Shown: positions 1 through 7,633, numbered from the stretch's first letter. The stretch: DNA of 14,904 bases from an uncultured Chloroflexota bacterium (GCA_913046025.1 CAJWRP010000007.1:1-14904), one strand, 5' to 3'. Translations and numbers: made by a program. The notes: a model not told the origin generated them from the sequence alone.

Positions 1-1011
1 CATCTCCTCCAGCATGGTGTGGCGGCTGTCGGTGCCCACACCTACGGGAATGCCCATCTCTACCGCCCTGATGACTCGCTCTTCATAACCGGGCAACGCT
101 TTGCCGAAAAGCTCAGCCATTGGCCCGCTTCCCGATGTGGCGATACGTTTGCAAACTGTCGCTGTGGGCACGAAAGATGCGCCAGCTTCCGCCATCATCT
201 TGGCCGTCTCATCGTTTATCAGGAAGCCGTGTTCAATAGTGTCTATTCCAGCCTTTAAGGCATTACGAACGGCCTCGTCAGACATGGCATGTGTGGTTAC
301 CGGCGTCTCCCGGCGATGGGCCTCTTCTACAGCAACGCTCAGCTCTTCGACTGTGAACTCCGTCATGCCCGGGTGTTCGTGAGGGTAGTTGGCTGTGCCT
401 GCGCTACTCATGATCTTGATTACGTCGGCGCCACCCTTGAGCTGCTCTCTCACCGCCTTGCGGACCTCTTCGGTACCGTCGGCCTCGCGTATGCCGTACC
501 AGGGGTGGCCGTGTCCGCCGGTCATGGTTATGGCCAGCCGACATGCCAGTATCCGAGGTCCCTTTAGTCCGCTGGCTATGGCATCGCGGAGATCGACGTT
601 AGTGTAGGGCGGTGAGACCTGGTCCGGCACTGCCGGACCACCAAGCTCGCGAATAGTCGTGACGCCCTGCTTTAGTTCCCACTGGGCGTTCTTGGCACAC
701 TCTAAGGCCAGGTATCCCGGAGAGCTCAAGAACATTTGCATGCGCCACGCCTTAACGGCTGTTGCGTCGGTGCTGCCGTCGGCGATGGTCCGCAGGCTCT
801 TGTTCAACAGGTGATCGTGGCAGTTCACAAGACCTGGCATTAACCATCTGCCCCTGCCGTCAATTATTTCGTAATTTTGCGCTGACGGTTTCAGGTCTGC
901 GGCAGTTGAGACCTCTTGGATGATACTGTCTCCAACCCGCACCGTGGCGTTGGCAATCAGGCTGCCCTGTCCGTCAATTACGTTTACGTTTTCAATTGCT
1001 GTATGGAACAT
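1..1011 (-). CDS. Imidazolonepropionase-like metal-dependent amidohydrolase (partial, runs off the left edge)
   Basis: This is the N-terminal 337 codons of an amidohydrolase-superfamily TIM-barrel enzyme (COG1228-like, the group with imidazolonepropionase and Xaa-Pro dipeptidase/prolidase-type hydrolases). The ATG is at 1009-1011 and the frame is open to base 1, so the C-terminus is missing. The metal-binding and catalytic set is visible in order: HxH in VNCHDHLL (H65, H67), the probable carboxylated lysine in GADVIKI (K199), H241 in TTHAM, H261 in IEHGF and D328 in GVGTDS. A full binuclear-type site therefore looks intact. The N-terminal small beta domain (about residues 1-57) ends in the usual LMPGLVN junction. 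No good SD precedes the ATG. It is divergent from the M24 gene across about 150 bases. The family is certain; the substrate (cyclic amide, peptide or other amide) cannot be read from the sequence. Confidence 0.9.
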   Translation of the reverse strand, partial: MFHTAIENVNVIDGQGSLIANATVRVGDSIIQEVSTAADLKPSAQNYEIIDGRGRWLMPGLVNCHDHLLNKSLRTIADGSTDATAVKAWRMQMFLSSPGYLALECAKNAQWELKQGVTTIRELGGPAVPDQVSPPYTNVDLRDAIASGLKGPRILACRLAITMTGGHGHPWYGIREADGTEEVRKAVREQLKGGADVIKIMSSAGTANYPHEHPGMTEFTVEELSVAVEEAHRRETPVTTHAMSDEAVRNALKAGIDTIEHGFLINDETAKMMAEAGASFVPTATVCKRIATSGSGPMAELFGKALPGYEERVIRAVEMGIPVGVGTDSRHTMLEEM

Positions 1012-1161
1012 GCGTGGGATGGTATCAGAGTTTGAGCGCTGGCTTTCAAACGGCCTACTTCTCGGAAAAGCAAGCTCTGCTCTTGGTAAAGCATGCTCCG
1101 TTACAGTACGATGTCATCCGTAAATCACACTGAAATTAATGGACGATACAGGAGGAATGCT
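1012..1161. promoter_or_regulatory. Divergent intergenic region between amidohydrolase and M24 gene
   Basis: The 150 bases separate two divergently transcribed genes and should hold promoters for both. I see no convincing -35/-10 pair and no clear operator palindrome. The only strong signal is the SD AGGAGG at 1150-1155, which sets the GTG start of the M24 gene. Confidence 0.4.
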
Positions 1162-2490
1162 GTGGCACTGAAGACATTTGGCACGATGGGTGTGGACTGG
1201 GAAGAGCGCATCGACTACGAGAGGCTGCGCACTCAGCGACTGGACAAAGCCAAGGCCCTTTTGAAGAAGTCTGACATGGGCGCGCTACTGACCTTCGATA
1301 TGAACAACATCCGCTACCTGACGGCAACAATCATAGGCACATGGGCAATGGACAAGCTGGTGCGCTATGCCCTGTTGCCCCAGGACGATGAGCCAATCCT
1401 GTGGGACTTCGGTTCTGCTGCCAGGCATCACCAGTTGTATTGCCCCTGGCTGGGCGACCGCTCCCGTGCTGGCATCTCCACCCTGCGCGGCGCAACTCCC
1501 GAGGGCGCAGGTCTCGCCGCAGATGTTGCCAAGAAGATACGTGTTGAGTTGGAGCTGCGAGGGCTGAAGGACGAGCCGCTTGGCGTGGATATCGTGGAGC
1601 CCACGGTGCTATTTGCTCTGCAAGCCGAAGGCCTGAACGTTGTGGACGGGCAGCAGCTCATGCTGGAGGCGCGGCGCGTCAAGACCGACGACGAGATCAC
1701 GCTGCTGAACATGGCATGCGGAATGGTGGACGCTGTCTACGACGAGTTGTACATGATGTTGCGTGCCGGCGTGCGAGAGAACGACGCCGTGGCCCTGGCC
1801 AACAAGATCCTGTACGAGCTAGGTTCTGAGCATGTGGAGGGCGTAAACGCCATCTCCGGCGAGCGCACAAATCCACACCCGCACAACTACAGCGACCGTC
1901 TGCTGCGACAGGGTGATCCGGTCTACTTCGATATCCTTCACAGCTACATGGGATATCGCACCTGCTACTATCGCACTATGGTCATTGGCAGTGCATCGCA
2001 GTCTCAAATCGACGCATACAAGAAGTGCCGCGAGATACTGGATATCTCTATCGACAAGGTGAAGCCGGGCATCACCACCGCCGACATCGTGAAGGACTGG
2101 CCCAAGGCGCAGGAGTTTGGGTTCGAAAACGAGGAGGCCGCATTCGCTCTGCAGTACGGTCATGGTGTTGGGCTATCTATTTGGGAGAAGCCTATCTTCA
2201 GCCGTCTGGTGTCGCTGGATAATCCGCAGCCCATTGAAGAGAACATGGTCTTCGCGCTGGAGACCTTCTGGCCGTCGGCTGACGGCTGGTCGGCAGCCCG
2301 CATCGAAGAAGAGGTGGTGGTCACGGCCACGGGTGCCGAGGTCATCACTCGCTTCCCTGCTGAACAACTGATGGTAGCTGGGCCTCGTTATCACACCGCC
2401 ACCGGACCACTATCGGCCACCCGCGAGGCGCAGTCTCACCTGAACCGTCCCGGCGGCGTCCCACCTGGAATCGCCGGAGCGCACTCTTAG
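1162..2490 (+). CDS. M24-family (pita-bread fold) Xaa-Pro peptidase/creatinase/DddP-like protein
   Basis: The start is GTG at 1162, chosen because a perfect SD (AGGAGG, 1150-1155) lies 6 bases upstream; an in-frame ATG at 1093 has no such signal. The product is 442 residues: an N-terminal creatinase-like domain (about 1-170) and a C-terminal pita-bread domain (about 180-415). Metal-ligand positions by motif are D257 (VYFDI), position 268 (GYRTCYYRT), H334 (YGHGVGL), E367 (FALETF) and E382 (ARIEEEV). The second position, normally Asp in GYxSDxTRT, is Cys268 here, so the binuclear site is incomplete. The N-terminal segment GALLTFDMNNIRYLT is like aminopeptidase P and the DMSP lyase DddP, which share this fold. 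Candidate roles are a peptidase with an altered metal site, a creatinase-like hydrolase or a DddP-like lyase. The fold is certain; the reaction is unknown. Confidence 0.87.
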   Translation: MALKTFGTMGVDWEERIDYERLRTQRLDKAKALLKKSDMGALLTFDMNNIRYLTATIIGTWAMDKLVRYALLPQDDEPILWDFGSAARHHQLYCPWLGDRSRAGISTLRGATPEGAGLAADVAKKIRVELELRGLKDEPLGVDIVEPTVLFALQAEGLNVVDGQQLMLEARRVKTDDEITLLNMACGMVDAVYDELYMMLRAGVRENDAVALANKILYELGSEHVEGVNAISGERTNPHPHNYSDRLLRQGDPVYFDILHSYMGYRTCYYRTMVIGSASQSQIDAYKKCREILDISIDKVKPGITTADIVKDWPKAQEFGFENEEAAFALQYGHGVGLSIWEKPIFSRLVSLDNPQPIEENMVFALETFWPSADGWSAARIEEEVVVTATGAEVITRFPAEQLMVAGPRYHTATGPLSATREAQSHLNRPGGVPPGIAGAHS

Positions 2491-2580
2491 GGCTTTTTAA
2501 AAAATTGGCATAAGACTAAGAGGGGGTAAGAGGTGCAAAAGGTTTTGAGCCGAGGGCATGCGTCGATTTTCGGAAGCCTC

Positions 2581-2615
2581 AGAATGTCACTCTTAGTGGC
2601 ATGATAGGACATTCT
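2581..2615. terminator. Stem-loop between convergent genes, possible terminator
   Basis: AGAATGTC (2581-2588) pairs perfectly with GACATTCT (2608-2615). A smaller hairpin, CACT-ctt-AGTG, lies at 2588-2598. It sits between the convergent M24 (+) and ATP adenylyltransferase (-) genes. There is no T-tract on either side, so an intrinsic terminator is not proven; it may act in RNA 3'-end formation. Confidence 0.35.
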
Positions 2616-2642
2616 CGGTCGCAAGGCTTCAGTATGGTTGCC

Positions 2643-3527
2643 TTATATGCCCACCGCCTTCAACGCGGCCAGCGGCCCGTGTTCTCGTAAAGTGGATAGC
2701 TGGTCGCGGTCCATAACTAGCAGATCTCCTGCGAAGCCCAGCGCGTTGATCGAGATGCCTTCGAAACATTCGCGGCTGCGTGGAACCAGCATCATCCATC
2801 CGCGAGTGGTCACAAGATTGTAGTTTTTCGAATTGTATCTCGAATCCATCAGGTTAAGCGAACGAAGCATTGAGCGGTAGTGGTCTAGCAGTGAGGACGC
2901 GGCGTTCATGATAGGCAGTGTGTAAACGTCGTCAAGTCTGACTATGGCGTGAGCGAAGGGCAGCATGTTTGATCTGCCTACCCCGTTCGATAAGTCAGCA
3001 CCGGCGATGGCACTTTCAACAGGTGTTGCCTGCCCATCGGAAGTGAGCGGCAGCGGTACTATCTGAATGTGCTTGTGGCGCTGGCTGGCCCCTGCAACCT
3101 CCCCCGCGTTGTAGAATGCCAGTCCGTCGAACTCCTGCATGCAGACCCACATCGCCTGGAAGTCCTGTTCCGTTAACAGAGAGGTCTGTTCTTCGAAGCT
3201 GCGAGTCACAATAAGCAGATGGTTATCCAATACAGGGTACTTGTTCAAAATCCCGACGTGATTCTCCGATATGTTGGCGACGAATAGGTCCTCGTCATAA
3301 GGCAAAAATGGATTGAAGTCCGGCGGGGGGACCTCGGGATTGTCCTCGTGGGCCTTACGGGCAAGGCTGGATATCACGCGCACGTCGAAGCTTATTCCGC
3401 CATCAACAATTATCTCCTGCTCTGTTTCAATGGGACGTAGAGCGCCGACATCAAGCGACCGCCTCGTGCGATTCACAATGGCAGTCCACAAGGAGCCTGA
3501 CTCTAGTATGACATTACTATCAGTCAA
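2643..3527 (-). CDS. ATP adenylyltransferase / Ap4A phosphorylase (APA1/2 type, GalT-HIT superfamily)
   Basis: This enzyme is predicted to split diadenosine tetraphosphate with phosphate into ADP and ATP, or the reverse, in the cytoplasm. The 294-residue product carries the HxHxQ signature of the GalT/Ap4A-phosphorylase branch of the HIT superfamily (GASQRHKHIQIVPLP; H151, H153, Q155). H153 is the expected nucleotidylated His. The N-terminal half (about 1-205) is the nucleotidyltransferase domain and about 210-285 is the ATP_transf-type C-terminal domain; length is normal for the family. The start is TTG at 3525-3527 with only a weak SD; a GTG 17 codons further in is an alternative. It lies 7 bases after the corrected stop of the VOC gene, and the uncorrected VOC frame ends in a TTGA overlap with this start, so translation is probably coupled. 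Ap4A turnover is usually linked to stress or nucleotide homeostasis. Confidence 0.9.
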   Translation of the reverse strand: MTDSNVILESGSLWTAIVNRTRRSLDVGALRPIETEQEIIVDGGISFDVRVISSLARKAHEDNPEVPPPDFNPFLPYDEDLFVANISENHVGILNKYPVLDNHLLIVTRSFEEQTSLLTEQDFQAMWVCMQEFDGLAFYNAGEVAGASQRHKHIQIVPLPLTSDGQATPVESAIAGADLSNGVGRSNMLPFAHAIVRLDDVYTLPIMNAASSLLDHYRSMLRSLNLMDSRYNSKNYNLVTTRGWMMLVPRSRECFEGISINALGFAGDLLVMDRDQLSTLREHGPLAALKAVGI

Positions 3528-3534
3528 ATCTTGC

Positions 3535-3889
3535 TCAGCGTAGCCGGTCGACTTCGTATGTTGTGACTTCCAAAAGATATCTGTCTGAGTCGCTGAAGTA
3601 GAGAGACTGGCAGTCCGAGTGGACCAGTAATTCGAAGCCTATTTCGGCGTCTGTTCCGAAAGCGATGTGGGAGGCCCTGGTTCACCGGAGTTACGTAGGT
3701 CCGCTCCTCGTTGGCCTCCTGGAAGGCGAGCTTGGTCGTGGCGTTGCCGATGTAAGGATTGGATGGCGCGGAATTGGGGCCTAATGCATTAAAGGCAAAA
3801 TAATTCGAGTACCATCTTTTCGACCTATCAAGGTCCCGTACCAGCAGGGCAGCATGGTCAAAACCACTAACGATCAATTTTACATTCAT
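3535..3889 (-). pseudogene. VOC-superfamily (glyoxalase/dioxygenase-like) protein gene with a frameshift
   Basis: The reading frame begins at ATG 3889 with SD AAAGGA a few bases upstream and encodes a short one-domain vicinal-oxygen-chelate protein. The first half starts near SGFDHAALLVRDLDRSKRWY, whose His12 is a typical first metal ligand. After NQGL the frame stops making sense, while the next frame continues as HIAFGTDAEIGFELL and then DRYLLEVTTYEVDRL, which carries the usual C-terminal Glu ligand. The break falls at a CCC run (plus-strand GGG, 3669-3671); removing one C restores a protein of about 117 residues reading GLHIAF. Without correction the frame runs on to a TGA at 3524-3526 with an arginine-rich nonsense tail. 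This is either a real frameshift mutation or a homopolymer/assembly error. Substrate unknown; fold assignment strong. Confidence 0.75.
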
Positions 3890-4026
3890 AGCTGTGTCCT
3901 TTAAGTCTGGAATAATGTCTAGCAGTGTGACTGCGAAATAATAGCAAATTGTCGCGCGAAACCACTTGGCCGACACGGCATGTGTTGTTTTGACCAGACT
4001 TGCGTCCCTTGTTAGACTCGTTTTTC
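3890..4026. promoter_or_regulatory. Divergent intergenic region between VOC and GNAT genes
   Basis: These 137 bases must hold the promoter of the minus-strand VOC/ATP adenylyltransferase pair and that of the plus-strand GNAT gene. I could not identify a convincing promoter or operator. The GNAT ATG at 4027 has no visible SD. Confidence 0.3.
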
Positions 4027-4560
4027 ATGAGTGGTCACACAGAGCAACTCGGCATGTTGTTGGGACGGGATTATGTCCTGTCACTTCCCGATGCCTCATT
4101 GCCGCCAGGCTACAGTATTCGCCAATACCAGGCAGGAGATGGCCCTCAGTGGGTTGAATTACTCTTGCATGGCGACTTTTCTAAATGGAGTATGGGGAGG
4201 TTCGAAGGCTACATCGAAGGTCCCGAGTGCAAAGAAGGTTTTTATGTGGTTATCAACGATAGTGGCATTGTCGCTGAGATATTCGCTTTTGTGTAGGAAG
4301 GCGACGCAGGTGTTGGCAGATTAGATTTTGTCGTAAATCATACTGACCATAAATGGCGAGGGTTGGGCCGTGTCGTGTGTACCGCTGTTCCTATGCATCT
4401 GGCTGGTTATGGTTACGAGTTCACAATCCTGTTCACCTACGACTGGCTTCTGCCCGCCATTGGCCTTTACCTGTCGCTAGGGTTTGTGCAGCGCATGACG
4501 GAGCAGGACATGCCGGATAGATGGGACGCTATAATGCAGAAGCTTAAATCATCTCGTTAA
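4027..4560 (+). pseudogene. GNAT-family N-acetyltransferase gene interrupted by an in-frame TAG
   Basis: Read through, this frame gives a 177-residue GCN5-related acetyltransferase that would transfer acetyl from acetyl-CoA to an amine. The N-terminal part contains GYSIRQYQAGDGPQWVELL, a typical beta1-alpha1 opening. A TAG at 4294-4296 follows the strand EIFAFV. The same frame then continues without a break as EGDAGVGRLDFVVNH, then the acetyl-CoA loop HKWRGLGRVV (close to Q/RxxGxG/A) and the motif-B-like AIGLYLSLGFVQR, ending at TAA 4558-4560. The lesion is therefore a single nonsense codon in an otherwise intact gene. The start is uncertain: ATG 4027 is the best candidate, without an SD, and a TTG lies at 4000. 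It may be a pseudogene, a sequencing error, or amber suppression; the last is least likely. Substrate unknown. Confidence 0.75.
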
Positions 4561-4586
4561 TAGATATGAACTGACAGGAGATCCCA

Positions 4587-5702
4587 TTGGCTGAAAAAGT
4601 AGGCCTGGCCATCATTGGCTCAACGGGAATAATCGGGCGTGTGCACATAGATGCCATCGCCCAGCTGGATAGTTGCCGCGTGGTTGGGATAAACGCCCGC
4701 CGACAAGAGCCTCTCCGGCAGCAGGCTTTGGAGCAGCAGGTGGCCATGTTCGCCACCCTTGACGAGGTGCTGGAGGACCCGCAGGTAGATGCCATTGTTA
4801 TCGCCACACCACACCCGTCTCATCTGGAGATCACGCAGAAAGCGGCAGCGGCGGGTAAACACATCCTAGCGGAGAAGCCCATGGGTGTGACGCCTTCTGA
4901 TGCTGATGGAATGATTAGTGCGGCGAAGTCTTCCGGGGTCAAGCTGGGCGTTCTCTTCAACAATCGTTTTCGTCCCGAGGCCATAAAGGCCAAGCAGCTT
5001 ATCCAAGAAGGAGCAATTGGTGCAATCAACCGGGTCAGCATGTCCAGCGTGATGCTGCGCAGCCAGGACTACTACGATCGGTTGGAATGGCGGGGACGCT
5101 GGGACGAGGAAGGCGGAGGCGTGCTCATCAATCAGGGCATCCACGCCATTGACATGATGCAGTGGCTGACCGGCATGCCTACTTCTGTGTTCGGACACCT
5201 CAGCACCCACAGGCATAAGGTCGAGGTGGAGGACTATGCCACGGCGGTCATGCAGTACGAAGGCGGCGGCCACGGAACGCTGCACTGCACCACTGCTCAG
5301 GCTCCGAATCAGCAGCGCATCGAGATCTGGGGCGAAAAGGGCGCGCTGATTTTGGACAACTGGGTCATCACATTGCACAGCATCGGCACGTCGGTCACGG
5401 ACTTCATAGAGAATAACAAGGATGTTGCCTTTAATAGTCCAGAGGTCCAGACAGAGGTCTTTGACGACTTCGAGCCGATTCCCAGTACCCATGTCCCGGC
5501 AATAGACGACTTTGCTCGCTCCATTCTGGAGGACCGAGAGTCTGCCATCACAGGTGAGGACGGCCTACGTTCTCAAGAACTTGTGGCGGCCTTAACGTTG
5601 TCTGGCTGTCGAGACAAGATGGTTAGCCTGCCTATAGACCGTGCTGAGTACGACACTTTGATGGACGAGTTGCGGTCAACCAGGCGAATGCCCGGTCGGT
5701 AG
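4587..5702 (+). CDS. Gfo/Idh/MocA-family NAD(P)-dependent oxidoreductase
   Basis: This cytoplasmic dehydrogenase is of the glucose-fructose oxidoreductase / myo-inositol dehydrogenase type, oxidising a hydroxyl of a sugar, cyclitol or sugar derivative. The 371-residue length is normal. The N-terminal Rossmann domain (about 1-125) opens with the nucleotide loop GSTGIIGRVH (residues 11-20) and contains the family EKP motif (E96-K97-P98). The C-terminal alpha/beta domain carries GGGVLINQGIHAID (176-189), where H186 corresponds to the usual catalytic His and D189 follows it. The start is TTG at 4587-4589, supported by SD CAGGAG (4575-4580) 6 bases upstream. It follows the GNAT gene by 26 bases on the same strand and precedes the LLM oxidoreductase by 93 bases. 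The exact substrate cannot be inferred. Confidence 0.92.
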   Translation: MAEKVGLAIIGSTGIIGRVHIDAIAQLDSCRVVGINARRQEPLRQQALEQQVAMFATLDEVLEDPQVDAIVIATPHPSHLEITQKAAAAGKHILAEKPMGVTPSDADGMISAAKSSGVKLGVLFNNRFRPEAIKAKQLIQEGAIGAINRVSMSSVMLRSQDYYDRLEWRGRWDEEGGGVLINQGIHAIDMMQWLTGMPTSVFGHLSTHRHKVEVEDYATAVMQYEGGGHGTLHCTTAQAPNQQRIEIWGEKGALILDNWVITLHSIGTSVTDFIENNKDVAFNSPEVQTEVFDDFEPIPSTHVPAIDDFARSILEDRESAITGEDGLRSQELVAALTLSGCRDKMVSLPIDRAEYDTLMDELRSTRRMPGR

Positions 5703-5795
5703 TTATATAGGCCGCCGTGCTTTGACCTGCGGACTAGCGATTCTAAATAAGTTGCCTACCATACCTAATTTTCTTTTTGTAAGGACGTCTAAAAA

Positions 5796-6839
5796 ATGAA
5801 ATTTGCACTATTCACTCATGTGCCGTGGCCGGAGGGTTACGAACCCGCCAAAATCATGGCCGAGACCACTGAGCAGATTCAGTACGGCGAGCAGCTCGGA
5901 TTTTACAGCGCCTGGTTTGCTGAGCACCATTTCTCGCGTTACAGCATGGGCTCGTCGTCGCTGGTTATGGCCGCGGGCGTTGCGGCTGCCACCAAGCGCA
6001 TTCGCCTGGGTACAGCTGTATTGATACCTACACTGCACAATCCCATCCGGCTGGCCGAGGATGCGGCTACTGCCGACGCCATTAGCAACGGAAGGATAGA
6101 CCTTGGCTTTGGTCGTGGCAGTGGCGGGTACGAATACGGTGGCTTCAACGTTAGCCGTGAGGAGAGTCAGGCGCACTTTCAGGAGAGCGTGCGTATTGTG
6201 GAGGGACTCTTCACCACACAGGAGTTCTCCTACGATGGCCAGTTCTACCAGCTTAACAAGATCAATCTGGTGCCGCCGGTTACGCAGAAGCCTCACCCGC
6301 CCATGTACGTCGCGGCGTCATTCACCCAGGAGACCTTGGAGTTCGCGGTGTCGACAGGTCACAAGCTAATGCTTGCTGTGGTGCAGGACACAGAGCAGTC
6401 GTTGGACCTCTGCAAGCGCTTCGTGCAGATGTCGGCAGAGGCTGGCCATAATGTGCCCATGTCGGAGATACCCTTCTTCCGTTACTTCTACGTGGCGGAG
6501 ACGGAGGAGCAGGCCCGCAAGGATACGGAGGCGCACATCAATTGGATTCTGGACATCATGCAGTGGCGGCGCATCTTCGACAAGGGCAGCAGCGAGGTTC
6601 CGTATAGCATCGATGACTGGCGTAGCACCCGCACCGAGGCTCCGCTGAGCTACGACTACATCAACGATAACCGGGCATTCATCGGTACGCCGGAGCAGTG
6701 CGTTGCGAAGATTCAGCGGCTGCGGGACGAGGGAATCGAGTACTTTGGCTGCAACTTCCACTTCGGCGGCATCTCGCACGCGAAGGCCATGAAGTCGATG
6801 GAACTCTTTTCAAAAGAAGTAATGCCAAAATTTCTGTAG
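5796..6839 (+). CDS. LLM-class (bacterial luciferase-like) flavin-dependent oxidoreductase
   Basis: This is a predicted FMNH2/F420-using monooxygenase or reductase of the luciferase-like TIM-barrel superfamily, 347 residues, normal length. Motifs: the N-terminal strand MKFALFTHVPWP, the active-site segment AWFAEHHFSRY (about 39-49, like the EHH of bacterial luciferase), TKRIRLGTAVLIPTLHNPIRLAED (split around 66-89), the conserved ISNGRIDLGFGRGSG region, and a C-terminal FIGTPEQCVAKIQRLRDEGI, which is standard for the family. The ATG at 5796 is preceded by AAGGA at 5781-5785, a longer than ideal spacing of 10. The gene may be co-transcribed with the Gfo/Idh/MocA gene but has room for its own promoter. 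Convergent hairpins follow it. Many marine Chloroflexota carry many paralogs of this class, proposed to oxidise recalcitrant organic matter; that role here is inference. Confidence 0.93.
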   Translation: MKFALFTHVPWPEGYEPAKIMAETTEQIQYGEQLGFYSAWFAEHHFSRYSMGSSSLVMAAGVAAATKRIRLGTAVLIPTLHNPIRLAEDAATADAISNGRIDLGFGRGSGGYEYGGFNVSREESQAHFQESVRIVEGLFTTQEFSYDGQFYQLNKINLVPPVTQKPHPPMYVAASFTQETLEFAVSTGHKLMLAVVQDTEQSLDLCKRFVQMSAEAGHNVPMSEIPFFRYFYVAETEEQARKDTEAHINWILDIMQWRRIFDKGSSEVPYSIDDWRSTRTEAPLSYDYINDNRAFIGTPEQCVAKIQRLRDEGIEYFGCNFHFGGISHAKAMKSMELFSKEVMPKFL

Positions 6840-6899
6840 TTTTCGCATATTGCGCAAAGGGCATGCACAGCGGCCAATGACGTTTTCGGTTCGGTGCGT

Positions 6900-6918
6900 C
6901 TATCTCGCCAAGAGATAG
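6900..6918. terminator. Stem-loop 1 downstream of the LLM oxidoreductase
   Basis: CTATCTC (6900-6906) and GAGATAG (6912-6918) form a perfect 7-bp stem with a 5-base loop. It lies between the convergent LLM (+) and hypothetical (-) genes. No T-tract follows, so its terminator function is plausible rather than shown. Confidence 0.4.
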
Positions 6919-6927
6919 TAAACTGTC

Positions 6928-6950
6928 CCTTCCCCCGCTGCGGGGGAAGG
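6928..6950. repeat. REP-like GC-rich palindrome in convergent intergenic space
   Basis: CCTTCCCCCG (6928-6937) pairs perfectly with CGGGGGAAGG (6941-6950) around a CTG loop, a 10-bp stem. It is followed by CTAGGATGGGGG. The C-run/G-run palindrome with this flank resembles dispersed REP-type repeats seen between convergent genes in many bacterial genomes. Only one copy lies in this window, so its repeated nature is inference. It could also act as a bidirectional transcription or RNA-decay barrier. Confidence 0.5.
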
Positions 6951-7024
6951 CTAGGATGGGGGTAGCAGGCAGATGAAATAAGGCTAAACCTCAGGCGCCC
7001 CAGCCTCGCCATGACTCCAAGCTC

Positions 7025-7495
7025 TTACGGCAGCCCCAGAAACCGCGCCTGCACGTCCTCGGCATTAAGCACCACCTGCTTTTGGCCCTCGGCGTCGGTC
7101 TCGAACGACGAGTCGTCGTTTAGCTGTTCAACCAGCAATCCAACAGCCTTTTCAAGGTCGGCGTCGTTTGTGGCGGCGGCTACACGGTGTGCCTCGGTTT
7201 TGGTGCCTGTGGTAAGCATTACGACGATCTCCTCAGCCAGTAGCTCCCGTTGCACGAAACCCTTTTGAATGTCGGCGATGGCCTGCATTCGTTGACGCCC
7301 CAGGTAACACCCGCCGAAAGAAAGCACCTCGAACATCTCGCCTTCAAGCTCCACATCAGACTGACGGCGTGGCTCCAGATGGTTGTCCGTCAGGTATTGC
7401 CGTACATCCGAGTCCTCGGCGTGCGGCTGTTTCTGGCTGAAGAACATCTGCACCGTGTACATGTCCCAGCTTTTAGGCTCAACGCGAATGATCAT
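7025..7495 (-). CDS. Hypothetical protein, acidic, 156 residues
   Basis: I do not recognise this protein. It begins MIIRVEPKSWDMYTVQMF with ATG at 7493-7495 and ends at TAA 7025-7027. There is no signal peptide, membrane segment or obvious metal motif, and only one Cys. The C-terminal half is acidic and helical in character (ATNDADLEKAVGLLVEQL, then SSFETDAEGQKQVV). The SD is weak: AAGGGG lies more than 10 bases upstream. The overlapping plus-strand frame (7250-7519) lacks protein-like composition. The gene is convergent with the LLM oxidoreductase and divergent from the S9 peptidase across about 140 bases. Probably a soluble cytoplasmic protein; function unknown. Confidence 0.65.
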   Translation of the reverse strand: MIIRVEPKSWDMYTVQMFFSQKQPHAEDSDVRQYLTDNHLEPRRQSDVELEGEMFEVLSFGGCYLGRQRMQAIADIQKGFVQRELLAEEIVVMLTTGTKTEAHRVAAATNDADLEKAVGLLVEQLNDDSSFETDAEGQKQVVLNAEDVQARFLGLP

Positions 7496-7633
7496 TTTTT
7501 GGATAGCCCCTTAACGTGAGGTTAGCACCGGCCAGTTTGAAGAGTCCAGTTGAATGCTGCTGTGGTCTTGTAGGCTATGGCTCGCTGGCATAAAATTCGG
7601 ACAGGATTCCGTACCAACAATAAAGGACAGAAC

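Noticed and set aside
3524..3889. Programmed frameshift in the VOC gene
   Set aside because: No classic slippery heptamer or downstream pseudoknot was recognised; a simple indel or error at a CCC run is the simpler reading.
4866..5492. Minus-strand ORF of 208 codons
   Set aside because: Shadow of the Gfo/Idh/MocA gene; no domain features.
7250..7519. Plus-strand ORF of 89 codons
   Set aside because: Antisense to the hypothetical gene at 7025-7495 and lacks an SD; the minus-strand frame is more protein-like.
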